Notes: a model not told the origin generated them from the letters alone. Shown: positions 9,817 through 19,716, counted from the first letter of the stretch. The stretch is 64,000 nt of DNA from an uncultured Bacteroidales bacterium (GCA_905234695.1 CAJOHZ010000019.1:1-64000), one strand, 5' to 3'. A program made the numbers and translations.

Positions 9817-11358
9817 TTATTCGCGGTTTTTCACCAGACGAACAGAACAACCAAAGGCACGAGAAACCTCAACATTCTCAACTATTACCATAGATGGTGG
9901 AGTATCTAGCACCTTGAGCGCATAACTTTGTGTATTATTGCTTCTTTCCGACGACCAATACCAGCCCTGTTCATTAACCGAATGGAGAGTAGCAACATCA
10001 CGGTAACCCGAAGCAGGGAGGAAGAGCGCCCCGTGCCGCTGCATCTGCGTCCACTGGGCGGAATTGTATCGGTTGGTGTCGGAGGTGGTGAAAGTACAGT
10101 TGGCAGGTAAAATCCAATAATCGGGCAAAAGCAACAATCCTCGTACATCGTACACCACGGCGGCTGCCTTTTTGTTGGCCGCATCAGGACGGCCGTTGAT
10201 AAGGTACTCCCATTCGCTCCTTGAAGGGGTACGCCAACCCCTGGTACCACTAATCGTATTGGCACCCCAGTCGTGGGAGGCATCCATACTGTTATTCAAA
10301 TTGTTATTTATCACATATTCACTCGTATTACTATACGTATACCACGGCTTTGGGCATTCACTTTGTCCTGTGGTGCCCCAGCCGAAGAGGTCTATCCAAC
10401 CAGTGTAACCCTCGGCGATATTACGGTTGTCGTCACCCAAAACGATGTATTGCGCGGGAGCAAACTGCCAAGCGGGAGATGAACCTCGGTATTGCAAATT
10501 GCCCTTAGAGAAGTAGACCTGCGTGGAAGCCCCCAGGCTGAACACCTCGGCCAGGGCGTTGGTCGGCGGGGTAATATCGGTCATGGAGGCGAGGTTGAAG
10601 GAGAGCAGCGCCGGGCCGTACTGGCTGACAGCAAGGCTGGCGGCGGACCGCTGGGTGACGGAGCGGCGGTAGGTGTGGCCGTTGTCAACAACACAGAGGG
10701 TAATTGTGAACCGCTTGCCGCTGACGGCAGGGACGGTGATATAAAACTTGTTGTCGGCCCGGACAACGCCATTGCCACAGTCGAGTCGGGTATAGGGATA
10801 GGTATGCCCCACGGTGAAGGCAAAGGCGGGGGTAGCTCCGGCAAAAGTGACCTGTCCCTGCCCGCTGAGGGGCGCAGCATCGGTGGTGGCAAGGTCGATA
10901 TACTTGACCTTCATGCCAGCGGGCACCTGCACCTGGACCAGCGCACAGAGGTTGTAGAAGTCAAGCCTGTCGGAACCGGTAGCGGCCATCGGGGCCGCAA
11001 GGCACTGGTGGCCGGAGGCATCGACAGTGTAGGTCTGGACGGTGGGCAGGGTGATGTCGAAGCTGGCTGCATGATAGCTATTGACCGCCGAGGCGGGATA
11101 GCAGGCATAGAGGGTGGCGTCGGAGGTGGTGACGACGACTGTGGCGTTGGGCACATCGACAGTCTCGGCATTGCCGTTGATATTGATTTGGTCGCCATCG
11201 TTCCAAACGGGAGCGATATTGGCGTCGAGATATACCTTCGCGCCCGACGAGAAGGGCTGTAGACGCACCGGCAGACGGCGGACACCGTCTTTCTCGCACC
11301 CCGCAAAGAGGAGCGCGACGGCCAGCAGAGAGAGGATTGTGCAGTGGGAGCGTTTCAT
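9817..11358 (-). CDS. Lipoprotein with fimbrillin-like N-terminus and FISUMP-like C-terminal domain
   Basis: MKRSHCTILSLLAVALLFAGC lipobox; 'SSGAKVYLDANIAPVWNDGDQININGN' fimbrillin-like; C-terminal 'GTRGWRTPSRSEWEYLINGR' and 'SSERSNNTQSYALKV' resemble FISUMP-type domains. Confidence 0.6.
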   Translation of the reverse strand: MKRSHCTILSLLAVALLFAGCEKDGVRRLPVRLQPFSSGAKVYLDANIAPVWNDGDQININGNAETVDVPNATVVVTTSDATLYACYPASAVNSYHAASFDITLPTVQTYTVDASGHQCLAAPMAATGSDRLDFYNLCALVQVQVPAGMKVKYIDLATTDAAPLSGQGQVTFAGATPAFAFTVGHTYPYTRLDCGNGVVRADNKFYITVPAVSGKRFTITLCVVDNGHTYRRSVTQRSAASLAVSQYGPALLSFNLASMTDITPPTNALAEVFSLGASTQVYFSKGNLQYRGSSPAWQFAPAQYIVLGDDNRNIAEGYTGWIDLFGWGTTGQSECPKPWYTYSNTSEYVINNNLNNSMDASHDWGANTISGTRGWRTPSRSEWEYLINGRPDAANKKAAAVVYDVRGLLLLPDYWILPANCTFTTSDTNRYNSAQWTQMQRHGALFLPASGYRDVATLHSVNEQGWYWSSERSNNTQSYALKVLDTPPSMVIVENVEVSRAFGCSVRLVKNRE

Positions 11359-11364
11359 CGTGAT

Positions 11365-11571
11365 TTAAAAGTGGGGACTGTTGGCAGGCTCGTCGGTGCT
11401 GAAGGCATCGTTGCCCCAGCCGTCGGAGGCGGCGGAATAGGAGTGGGTGCCTAAACTTTCAAGGGGAAGGTTGGCAGGGCCGCTGGCGGAAAAGCCCCGC
11501 TCCATGCGGAACTCCACCACGGTAATGCGCGGCGGGCGGTACTCAGGCAAGGCGTTGACGGAGGTCGGCAT
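11365..11571 (-). CDS. Small hypothetical protein (68 aa), overlapping the 3' end of dxr
   Basis: ORF MPTSVNALPEYRPPRITVVEFRMERGFSASGPANLPLESLGTHSYSAASDGWGNDAFSTDEPANSPHF, 6 bp upstream of the lipoprotein start and same strand; ITVVEFRMERGFSASG looks protein-like. Confidence 0.45.
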   Translation of the reverse strand: MPTSVNALPEYRPPRITVVEFRMERGFSASGPANLPLESLGTHSYSAASDGWGNDAFSTDEPANSPHF

Positions 11572-12709
11572 CGGTGTGGAATAGGTCGTCGAGCGACGGG
11601 TTTTTAATAAAGGGGGCCTGCTGCATCTGCCGCTCCACGAAGTCGGCGATTTGCAGGAAGCTAATACGTCCTTCGATAAACTGTTGGACGGCCACCTCGT
11701 TGGCGGCGTTCATGATACAGGGCATGTTGCCGCCTTGCCGGTCGGCCTCATAGGCCAAGGGAAGGCAGCGGAAGGTATCGGTATCGGGAGCCTCGAAGGT
11801 GAGCTGCGGGTAGCGGACGAAGTCGAGGCGCGGAAGATGGCTCTCCAGTCGCTCGGGAAAGCTGAAGGAATACTGGATGGGAGTTTCCATGGTGGGCACA
11901 CCCAGCTGGGCCTTGATGCTGCCGTCGATATACTGCACCATGGAGTGGACTACCGACTGGGGGTGGACGAGCACCTGTATCTTGTCGGCGGGGACGTCGA
12001 AGAGCCAGCGGGCCTCAATGACTTCGAGCCCCTTGTTCATAAGTGTGGCGGAGTCAATGGTGACCTTGCGCCCCATGCTCCAGTTGGGATGCTTGAGGGC
12101 ATCGGCAAGGGAGGCCTGCTGCAACTGCTCGCGGGAACGGCCGCGGAAAGCGCCACCCGAAGCGGTAAGGAGAATCTTATCGACGGTGGTATGCCAGCGG
12201 CCCTCGTCGTCCTGCCAACGGGCCCCTTCGCCCACGAGGCTCTGGAAGATGGCCGAATGCTCGGAATCGACGGGCAGGATGGGAACGCGGTGGCGTAGGG
12301 CAGCCTCGGTGACGATGGCACCGGCGACGACCATGGTCTCCTTGTTGGCCAAGGCCACGGGCTTGTGGTGCTCGATGGCCGCCAGGGTGGGACGCAGCCC
12401 CGCAAAACCGACGATGGCGGCCAACACAAGGTCGATGCTCTCCATGGACATGAGGTCGATGATGGAACTCTGGCCGGCGAAGACCTTGATGTCGTGGGGG
12501 GCGAGGGCTTCCTGCACTTTCGGATACTGCGACTCGTCGGCGATGGCCACGGCGTTGGGGTCGAATTCCAGCGCCTGCGCAATCAGCAAGTCGGCATTAT
12601 GGCCGGCGCAAAGCACCTCGACCGAGAAGCGGTCGGGATGGCGGCGGATGACGTTTAAGGCCTGCGTGCCGATGGAGCCTGTGGAGCCGAGAATGGCGAT
12701 ACGTTTCAT
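11543..12709 (-). CDS. dxr: 1-deoxy-D-xylulose-5-phosphate reductoisomerase
   Basis: MKRIAILGSTGSIGTQALNVIRRHP..., LPVDSEHSAIFQSL, TIDSATLMNKGLEVIEARWLF. Confidence 0.95.
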   Translation of the reverse strand: MKRIAILGSTGSIGTQALNVIRRHPDRFSVEVLCAGHNADLLIAQALEFDPNAVAIADESQYPKVQEALAPHDIKVFAGQSSIIDLMSMESIDLVLAAIVGFAGLRPTLAAIEHHKPVALANKETMVVAGAIVTEAALRHRVPILPVDSEHSAIFQSLVGEGARWQDDEGRWHTTVDKILLTASGGAFRGRSREQLQQASLADALKHPNWSMGRKVTIDSATLMNKGLEVIEARWLFDVPADKIQVLVHPQSVVHSMVQYIDGSIKAQLGVPTMETPIQYSFSFPERLESHLPRLDFVRYPQLTFEAPDTDTFRCLPLAYEADRQGGNMPCIMNAANEVAVQQFIEGRISFLQIADFVERQMQQAPFIKNPSLDDLFHTDADLRQRLA

Positions 12710-13224
12710 TTCTTCTTGGTCTTGGCGTTGCGTTGTTCGACTTCGGCGCGGAGGGCGCTATCGGCCGGCGAGCGGCGGTAGACGACGGTGCCCTTGTCGC
12801 GGGAGGCGGCGGCAGCGGCCGTGTCGACGGCCAGCGGCTTACCGCTGATGAGGGCCTGCATGTCGCCAATCATGCGCTCCTGCGCCGCAAGGGCGTGTTC
12901 AAGCGAGTCGAGGGTGCGGGCATTGCGGTAGGTCTGTTCCACCATCTCGGGGTTGACGTAGCCCGGCACGATGGCCCGCAGGGGAGTGAAGGCGATAAGA
13001 AGGGCTGTGAGGGTAATCAGGAGGATGGCCCCAAGGCCGACAACGGCGAAGACATTGGTGCCCGAGAGCTCAAAGGAGTATTTCTCCTTGAAGCTGTCGC
13101 TGTCCATCACCACAAGGCGGTGCTTGCGGTTCATGGACTCGCGAAAGGACTGCCACTTGGCAACAAGGCGCAGCCAAAAGGTTGCGCCTTGTGCAGAGGG
13201 GGTTTCCTGATTGTTGCGCTCCAT
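12706..13224 (-). CDS. Single-TM protein resembling the N-terminal part of Bacteroidales M23-peptidase-associated membrane proteins (no LytM domain)
   Basis: 'HRLVVMDSDSFKEKYSFELSGTNVFAVVGLGAILLITLTALLIAFTPLRAIVPGY' followed by a short coiled region; ends at 172 aa, overlapping the dxr start. Confidence 0.5.
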   Translation of the reverse strand: MERNNQETPSAQGATFWLRLVAKWQSFRESMNRKHRLVVMDSDSFKEKYSFELSGTNVFAVVGLGAILLITLTALLIAFTPLRAIVPGYVNPEMVEQTYRNARTLDSLEHALAAQERMIGDMQALISGKPLAVDTAAAAASRDKGTVVYRRSPADSALRAEVEQRNAKTKKK

Positions 13225-15336
13225 TTAGAAGAATCTGTAGCGCGAATCGATAATCTTGACGTTGTCTTTCAACACCTGCATCACGCCCCGCATCTTCTGA
13301 GCATAGCTCTGCTGCATCTGGCTGCGGATGGCGTCGGCGGGAACCGCCTGCGGGTTCTGGGCACGGCTGTTGATTTTGACCATATAGACACCGCTGGCAC
13401 CCTGGATGGGGCCGATGAAGGCGTTGTCGGGGGCGGCAGCGATGGCGGCCTGGAGCTTGGGCTCCATGCCATACTGGCCCACAAAGTAGTCGTTGAAGGA
13501 GATGCTGTCGAGCGTATCCACGGCCACATTGAGTTTGGCGGCCACGGAGGCGATATCGGAGGCTGTCTTGCGGGCCTCTTCGGCACGGGCGATGAGCAAC
13601 TCGGCGCGCTTCTCAATACGCACCTGGTTCTCCATCATGTTGCGCACCTGTTCGAGGGTGGCATAACCTTGCTTGTAGACATCCTTCAGTGCCACGACGA
13701 TGTACTGGTCGTCGGCCTGGAAGACCTGGTCGGCCACTTCGCCGATCTCGGTCTTGTCGGAGAAGGCCCACTGCATGATGGAACGGGCGTTCTGGATGCC
13801 ACCGAGGGTGTAGGACATGGAGTTGACCATACCGTTGCGCACTTGGAGGTTCTCGGCCTGTGCAGCAGCGGCCATCTCCTGGTAGGTGCGGTTGTTGCCG
13901 GCAAAGATATTGGCGGCATTATAGACGGCACGGGAGGTGGCTTCAGAGGCCACGATGGCGCGCTCAATGGCAGCGACACGGTATTTGCGGTTCGGTGTGG
14001 TTTTGCCCGTCACCTTGACGATGAAATAGCCCAACTCGTTGGGATGTTGCATAAGGAAGATGCCTCCCACAGGGGTGGCGAGGATGCGCTCGTTGAGGAA
14101 ACCATAGGCACCATCGAGCTGCCATTTGCCATCGCCGTCGTCGCGCGGGTCATCGGAGAATTGACGCACCGCAGCCTCAAAGGTCATGGCACCGCTGTTG
14201 AGGATATTCATGACGCTATCGGCAAGGGTCTTGGCTTGCTCGTCGCCACGGGTGATGTTGCCACCCACACGCTCGTTGAAGATGTAAATGGTGCTGGCGC
14301 GGAGGCTGTCGGGACGGTTCTCGATCTTCAGCACCTTGGCCATCATCCATTCATTGCCCACGATGCGGGGGCTGATGAACGAGCCTTCTGGGGTCGCCAG
14401 AATGGCGGAATCCATCGGAGCGGGGAACTCGCTGGCCTTGCGGTAAGCGGAGTCATAGGAGTGGTCGGACTCGGCATTGACGAAGAACTCCAAGCTGGAA
14501 GCGGGCTCCTCTTGGAACTCCACCCAAGTCTTCTGGACGCTCTCGGCAATCTTGGCGATATCCTCTTCGCTCGGAAGCACGGGATAGACAATGTAGTCGA
14601 GTTCGCGCAACTCCTCACGGATGCGGTACTCGGATTTGTGTTTCTCGTAGTAGGCGGCGTAATCTTCCTCGGTGAGGGTGATGTCGCCGTCGTTGACCGA
14701 CTGGTAGGGGAGGTTGATGGCATAGACGTTGCTCACCTTGCTGCCCATCTCGGCAATCTGGTTGGCGATGGCGGTAGGCATGTACATGCCCTGGGAGAGC
14801 AGCGTATTGTATTTCTGCTGACGACGGTCGGCAGTGACGGCCTCTTCGAGGTCGATCCACTCCAGCCGCTGGGCGGTGTCGAGCTTGTCAAAGTTGTCGA
14901 CATACTGGCGGATGGCCTTCACCTGGTATTCGCCGGTCTGCGGGTCGGTGAAGACTTGACGCAGATAGGGGTGGATGAAGGTGCCGTAGTACATGTCGTT
15001 CAACTCGGCCTCGGAGACGGTGAGACCCAGTTTATCGTACTGCTTGCCGGTGAGGGTTTCGCCCACGAAGTTCTGCCACACCTGCTCGCGCAGTTGGTTC
15101 TCGACTTCGGGTTTGATTTGGGCGACATTCTGCTGCCGCTTGTAGGTGTCTTCGGCCTCTTCGCTGAGTTCAAGGAAATGGCGGTAGGTCAACACGACCC
15201 CGTCAACCTTTCCGACATCCTGGGTGTTGGCTCCTTGTCTGGACCAAACATCGCCGATAATGAATGCCACGATAGCGAGGGCCACAAATCCGACAGTTAT
15301 CTTCGGATGTTGTCTGATTTTTCCTATAATTCCCAT
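13225..15336 (-). CDS. PpiD/SurA-N-like peptidylprolyl isomerase, membrane anchored
   Basis: N-terminal TM (MGIIGKIRQHPKITVGFVALAIVAFIIGDVWS) and SurA_N / parvulin-like regions; 703 aa. Confidence 0.85.
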   Translation of the reverse strand: MGIIGKIRQHPKITVGFVALAIVAFIIGDVWSRQGANTQDVGKVDGVVLTYRHFLELSEEAEDTYKRQQNVAQIKPEVENQLREQVWQNFVGETLTGKQYDKLGLTVSEAELNDMYYGTFIHPYLRQVFTDPQTGEYQVKAIRQYVDNFDKLDTAQRLEWIDLEEAVTADRRQQKYNTLLSQGMYMPTAIANQIAEMGSKVSNVYAINLPYQSVNDGDITLTEEDYAAYYEKHKSEYRIREELRELDYIVYPVLPSEEDIAKIAESVQKTWVEFQEEPASSLEFFVNAESDHSYDSAYRKASEFPAPMDSAILATPEGSFISPRIVGNEWMMAKVLKIENRPDSLRASTIYIFNERVGGNITRGDEQAKTLADSVMNILNSGAMTFEAAVRQFSDDPRDDGDGKWQLDGAYGFLNERILATPVGGIFLMQHPNELGYFIVKVTGKTTPNRKYRVAAIERAIVASEATSRAVYNAANIFAGNNRTYQEMAAAAQAENLQVRNGMVNSMSYTLGGIQNARSIMQWAFSDKTEIGEVADQVFQADDQYIVVALKDVYKQGYATLEQVRNMMENQVRIEKRAELLIARAEEARKTASDIASVAAKLNVAVDTLDSISFNDYFVGQYGMEPKLQAAIAAAPDNAFIGPIQGASGVYMVKINSRAQNPQAVPADAIRSQMQQSYAQKMRGVMQVLKDNVKIIDSRYRFF

Positions 15337-15487
15337 ATTGATATTGTTTTGATTTTCGTTTGTACTGACTGCTTTTTTAAGCGTGCAAAATTACAAAGAA
15401 AATTCAGTGTAGCAAGGGTTTTTGCCGAAAAATATTTTCCCGACATCCGCAGCGCGTTAATGCACAGGCTTTTGCGACTCCATTGAT

Positions 15488-15967
15488 TTACCCTAGTTCG
15501 GCTCCGAAAGCAAACGGAAGCAGGCTGTCAACGCCTATGATACGACGAATTTTGCCCCCTTGCAGATAGCAGAAAAGTTCGATGGGATGGCCATGGCGCG
15601 CCTCGCATTCGGCCATCACCTGTCGGCAGGCCCCACAGGGGGAGGCCTCGACCAAACGCCCCTCGGCATCGCGTCCGACGACGGCCAGCGCCGCCACCGC
15701 CTGGTGGGGGTGCTGCGCCGCGGCACTGAAGAGGGCGGTGCGCTCGGCACAGAGACCCGAAGGATAGGCGATATTCTCCTGGTTGGAACCGGTGACGATC
15801 GTGCCATCGGCCAGCCGCACCGCCGCCCCCACGTGGAAATGGGAATAGGGAGCGTAGGCCGTATCGGTGGCCTCGATGGCGCGCTGCATCAACTCGCGGT
15901 CGGCGGCGGGCATCGCCTCCAGCGACGCGTATTCACAGTAATCGATTGTCAATTGTTTCTTCTCCAT
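15488..15967 (-). CDS. cdd: Cytidine deaminase
   Basis: AYAPYSHFHVGAAV..., CAERTALFSA, PCGACRQVMAE zinc-binding motifs. Confidence 0.93.
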   Translation of the reverse strand: MEKKQLTIDYCEYASLEAMPAADRELMQRAIEATDTAYAPYSHFHVGAAVRLADGTIVTGSNQENIAYPSGLCAERTALFSAAAQHPHQAVAALAVVGRDAEGRLVEASPCGACRQVMAECEARHGHPIELFCYLQGGKIRRIIGVDSLLPFAFGAELG

Positions 15968-15988
15968 AGGACAGATAATGACAGATAA

Positions 15989-16020
15989 TTTGTGTATATC
16001 GGATTTTTCATGTACCTTTG
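15989..16020 (+). promoter_or_regulatory. Bacteroidota-type promoter upstream of dus (TTTG-N20-TACCTTTG)
   Basis: TTTG at 15989-15992, TACCTTTG at 16013-16020; ATG 10 nt downstream. Confidence 0.6.
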
Positions 16021-16029
16021 CAGCCGGAA

Positions 16030-16998
16030 ATGAAAACGCTGGATTTCGGAAAATATTGTGTGCTCGGTCTCTCGCCCATGGACGACATCACGGACATGCC
16101 CTTCCGCACGCTGTGCAAGGAGTTCGGAGCCGACTTGGTGGTGACGGAGTTCATCGCCTCGGAGGCGCTGAACCGCGAGGCGGAGAAGAGCTATCGCAAG
16201 ATGCAGTTCGGCGAGGGGGAGCGGCCGGTGGGCATCCAGATTTTCGGCGCGGACCGCGAGGAGCTGTTGCGTTGTCTGGAGGTGGTGGAGGCCCGTGAGC
16301 CGGATTTCATCGACATCAACTGGGGCTGTCCCGTGCGCAAGGTGGCCGGGAAAGGGGCCGGCAGCGGCATCCTGAAAGACATTCCCAAGATGATTGACAT
16401 CACCGCCGCCCTCGTGCGGCAAGCACACCTGCCGGTGACAGTGAAGACACGGATTGGATACGACGAGGGCGACAAGCCCATCGTGGAGCTGGCCGAACGG
16501 CTGCAGGACGTGGGCATCGCCGCCCTGAGCATCCACGGCCGCACCAAGACACAGATGTACCGCGGCACGGCGGACTGGAGCCTCATCGGCGAGGTGAAAA
16601 ACAACCCACGGATGCATATCCCTATTTTCGGCAACGGCGACATCGTGACCCCTGCCCAGGCCGTCGAGGCCCGCCGCCGCTACGGCGTGGACGGCGTCCT
16701 GATAGGCCGCGGGGCCATCGGGAACCCATGGATTTTCGAACAGGCACAGCGGCTGCTGCGCGGCGAAGAGGAGCGGCCCGTGACGGTGGCCGAACGCGCC
16801 GAGGTATGCAGTCGGCACCTGCAGGCCGCCGTGGCCTTCAAAGGCGAGCGTACCGCCATGTTCGAGATGCGCAAACATTATGGCGGCTACTTCAAAGGAC
16901 TGCCGGATTTCAAACAATTCCGCCTGCCACTGGTGAACACCACCACCCTCGACGAGGCACTGGACATCCTTGCCCGCATCAAAGCACACTACCAATAA
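16030..16998 (+). CDS. tRNA-dihydrouridine synthase family protein
   Basis: LSPMDDITDMPFR, DINWGCPVRKVAGKGAGSGIL, IHGRTKTQMYRGTADW, GNGDIVTPAQA. ATG chosen over the track's alternative start at 16018. Confidence 0.9.
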   Translation: MKTLDFGKYCVLGLSPMDDITDMPFRTLCKEFGADLVVTEFIASEALNREAEKSYRKMQFGEGERPVGIQIFGADREELLRCLEVVEAREPDFIDINWGCPVRKVAGKGAGSGILKDIPKMIDITAALVRQAHLPVTVKTRIGYDEGDKPIVELAERLQDVGIAALSIHGRTKTQMYRGTADWSLIGEVKNNPRMHIPIFGNGDIVTPAQAVEARRRYGVDGVLIGRGAIGNPWIFEQAQRLLRGEEERPVTVAERAEVCSRHLQAAVAFKGERTAMFEMRKHYGGYFKGLPDFKQFRLPLVNTTTLDEALDILARIKAHYQ

Positions 16999-17000
16999 AA

Positions 17001-17026
17001 AACGCTGCAAGAATTCTTGCAGCGTT
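17001..17026. terminator. Perfect inverted repeat, likely bidirectional terminator
   Basis: AACGCTGCAAGAATTCTTGCAGCGTT immediately after the dus stop. Confidence 0.6.
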
Positions 17027-17034
17027 TCCTTTGG

Positions 17035-17122
17035 CGGAAAGGAAGGGATTCGAACCCTTGAAGCGCTTTTAACGCTTACTCGCTTTCCAGGCGGGCCTCT
17101 TCAACCACTCGAGCACCTTTCC
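17035..17122 (-). tRNA. tRNA-Ser (GGA)
   Basis: GGAAAGG...CCTTTCC acceptor, long variable arm, loop CTGGAAA (anticodon GGA), GGTTCGAATCC T-arm. Confidence 0.9.
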
Positions 17123-17278
17123 GTAAGTTGAACAGTGAGAGTTGAAAAAATGCAATTTCCAACAGATTTTCGCCTCTCAAAATCGGGTGCAAAAGTACTA
17201 CTTTTTTTACAAATAGCAAAAAAAAATGTATATTTGCAACGAAAGTTTTTTTCAATTAATATATTAAACAAACTAACA

Positions 17279-18913
17279 ATGAAGAAATTACTTATTCCTG
17301 TAATGACCATCGCACTGCTTGCCACAGTGGGATGCAAAGACAACAAAAAAGGAGAAAAGATGGACCTTCAACAGAAAGTGGATGAATATGCTGAATTCAC
17401 CCTGACCACCGACCTCAGCGTACTGAGCGAAAAAGAGAAACAGCTGCTGCCCCTTTTCGTGCAGATTGCCGACATCATGGACGACCTGTATTGGGACCAG
17501 TATTTCGGCAACGCCAACCGCGCCAGCCTCGACACCCTGAGCGACCCCGCCATGAAGGAGTTCGCCCTGATTCAGTACGGTGCATGGGACCGTCTGGGCG
17601 AGGAGAAACCCTTCATCCCCGGCTACGGCGAGCGGCCCGCGGGCGCCAACTTCTACCCGACGGACATGACTGCCGAGGAGTTTGAGGCACTAGCCGACCC
17701 CGAGAAGAAGAGCCAGTACACCGTCATCCGTCGCGACGAGACGGGTGCACTGAAGGTGATTCCCTACCACGTGGCTTATGCTGAGCAGCTGGCCAAGGTG
17801 GACAGCCTGATGGGACTGGCCATTGAGCTGGCCGAGGACCCTGGCATGAAGAACTACCTGACGGAACGCCGCAAAGCCCTCATGACCGACGACTACTACG
17901 CCAGCGACCTGGCTTGGATGGACATGAAGGAAAGCAAAATCGACTTTGTGGTGGGCCCCATCGAGAACTACGACGACGCCCTGTACGGCTGCAAGACCTC
18001 GTATGAATCGTTCATCCTGGTGAAGGACCAGAAATGGAGCAACGACCTGGCCAAGTTCGTGGCAATGCTGCCTCGCCTGCAACAGGAGCTTCCCTGCGAC
18101 CCGAAATACAAACCCGAGATGGCCGGCGCCGCCAGCGACCTGAACGTGTATGACGTCATCTACTACGCCGGCGACTGCAACGCGGGCTCCAAGACCATCG
18201 CCATCAACCTGCCCAACGACGAGCGCATCCACAAGGAGAAAGGTGCCCGCCGTCTGCAACTGAAAAACGCCATGCAGGCCAAGTTCGAGACCATCCTCCA
18301 GCCCATCGCCAACCTGCTGATATGCGAAGACCAGCTGGACAACGTGAACTTCAACGCATTCTTCAGCAACGTCTGCTTCCACGAGGTGGCCCACGGTTTG
18401 GGCATCAAGGAGACCGTCACCGACGGTAAGAACCTGCGCGAGGCGCTGGGCAACCAGTACAGCGCATGGGAAGAGGCCAAGGCAGACATCTGCGGCCTGT
18501 TCCTGACCGTCAAACTCATCGAGATGGGTGAGATTACCAACTGCACCGCCGAAGACGCTTACGTGACCTTTATCGCGGGCATCCTGCGCAGCGTGCGCTT
18601 CGGTGCCACCGAGGCCCACGGCATCGCCAATATGATGTGCTTCAACTACCTCCAGGATAACGGCGCGTTCACCCGCAACGCCGATGGCAAATATGTCGTC
18701 GATGTGCAGAAGGCCGAAGCAGCGATGAAGAGCTGGGCGGCCCTGATTCTGCGCGTGGAGGGCGAGGGCGACATCGCCTACGCCAAGAAGTATTCCAGCG
18801 AGAACGGCAAGATTCGCCCCGACTTGCAGAAGGACCTCAACCTCATCAGCACGAACAACATCCCGCGGGACATCCGCTACAACCAAGGGCTGAAAGCCCT
18901 GGGTCTGGAATAA
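17279..18913 (+). CDS. M49 (dipeptidyl-peptidase III)-like lipoprotein zinc peptidase
   Basis: MKKLLIPVMTIALLATVGC lipobox; HEVAHGLG zinc motif followed by WEEAKADICGL (EExxAD). Confidence 0.75.
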   Translation: MKKLLIPVMTIALLATVGCKDNKKGEKMDLQQKVDEYAEFTLTTDLSVLSEKEKQLLPLFVQIADIMDDLYWDQYFGNANRASLDTLSDPAMKEFALIQYGAWDRLGEEKPFIPGYGERPAGANFYPTDMTAEEFEALADPEKKSQYTVIRRDETGALKVIPYHVAYAEQLAKVDSLMGLAIELAEDPGMKNYLTERRKALMTDDYYASDLAWMDMKESKIDFVVGPIENYDDALYGCKTSYESFILVKDQKWSNDLAKFVAMLPRLQQELPCDPKYKPEMAGAASDLNVYDVIYYAGDCNAGSKTIAINLPNDERIHKEKGARRLQLKNAMQAKFETILQPIANLLICEDQLDNVNFNAFFSNVCFHEVAHGLGIKETVTDGKNLREALGNQYSAWEEAKADICGLFLTVKLIEMGEITNCTAEDAYVTFIAGILRSVRFGATEAHGIANMMCFNYLQDNGAFTRNADGKYVVDVQKAEAAMKSWAALILRVEGEGDIAYAKKYSSENGKIRPDLQKDLNLISTNNIPRDIRYNQGLKALGLE

Positions 18914-18931
18914 TCCACACTCACAACCCAA

Positions 18932-18967
18932 ATACCGGGGGTGCCTTAGAAAGGCACCCCCGGTATT
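18932..18967. terminator. Strong hairpin terminator
   Basis: AATACCGGGGGTGCC-ttagaaa-GGCACCCCCGGTATT. Confidence 0.75.
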
Positions 18968-18970
18968 TAT

Positions 18971-19282
18971 TTATCCAACTTGATTTGCTAAACTTCTAGG
19001 TTCACGCCGGCAGTCCCAAAAAGCTGCGATTTCAATACGGTCATCTATGATTCGATAAACCATCTTACTAAGACGGGTAACTACCACACTACGGTACGTC
19101 GTCGGCAAATCAGATAATAATGGCTCAATTGCTCCACTATAAGGGTTGGTTTCAAGAAGTTGTTTCGTCTCAAGAACCTTCTGCATAAAGCTCTCTCGGG
19201 GCTTCTCACCAAACTCCTTGGCGATGTAATTAGCGGTTTCGCGTAGTTGCTGTCGCGCAAAACCTGTCATGGTTACCTTCAT
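18971..19282 (-). CDS. RelE/ParE-family toxin
   Basis: 103 aa: ARQQLRETANYIAKEFGEKPRESFMQKVLETKQLL..NPYSGAIEPLL..YRSVVVTRLSKMVYRIIDDRIEIAAFWDCRREP. Confidence 0.8.
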   Translation of the reverse strand: MKVTMTGFARQQLRETANYIAKEFGEKPRESFMQKVLETKQLLETNPYSGAIEPLLSDLPTTYRSVVVTRLSKMVYRIIDDRIEIAAFWDCRREPRSLANQVG

Positions 19283-19554
19283 ACGGCTTCGGCCACTTGA
19301 AGTTCTTCTTTCTGAGAAAACTCTTCCTCAAATTCGCACATCACATCATCAAAATCATATACTTTTCCCTCAGCAGAATCATGCTCTGATTGTGCAATCA
19401 TTCTATGAATTTCTTCGATAGTATACGGTTTCTGCGAAAGCGCTTCTACACTATCTGCGCACTCAATAAGATGTTCTGCCACCCAACGCATATTGTTCGG
19501 AGTGAGGGTCCCACAAAGGTAATCAAGAAGTCCCTGCAATGCTGTAGTACTCAT
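19279..19554 (-). CDS. Cognate antitoxin of the RelE/ParE pair
   Basis: Small acidic protein whose stop overlaps the toxin start; start set at MSTTALQGLLDYL. Confidence 0.65.
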   Translation of the reverse strand: MSTTALQGLLDYLCGTLTPNNMRWVAEHLIECADSVEALSQKPYTIEEIHRMIAQSEHDSAEGKVYDFDDVMCEFEEEFSQKEELQVAEAV

Positions 19555-19716
19555 AAATAATTTCTCCCTTTCTGTCGGAATGACGGTGCAAAGATATGAT
19601 ATTTTTTTGAATTGCATAACTTTTTTCTTCAATGATTTCCATTACAACAAAAAATAAGGGGAACACCCGTTCGGATATCCCCCTAGTTTAAACCGTGAAA
19701 TAATTTCGCGATAATC

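Noticed and set aside
12733-15486. 917-aa plus-strand ORF
   Set aside because: Antisense shadow of the PpiD-like gene and its neighbour; no recognisable domains.
18971-19554. TA pair as a novel system
   Set aside because: Looks like an ordinary RelE/ParE toxin with an overlapping antitoxin; nothing unusual beyond that.
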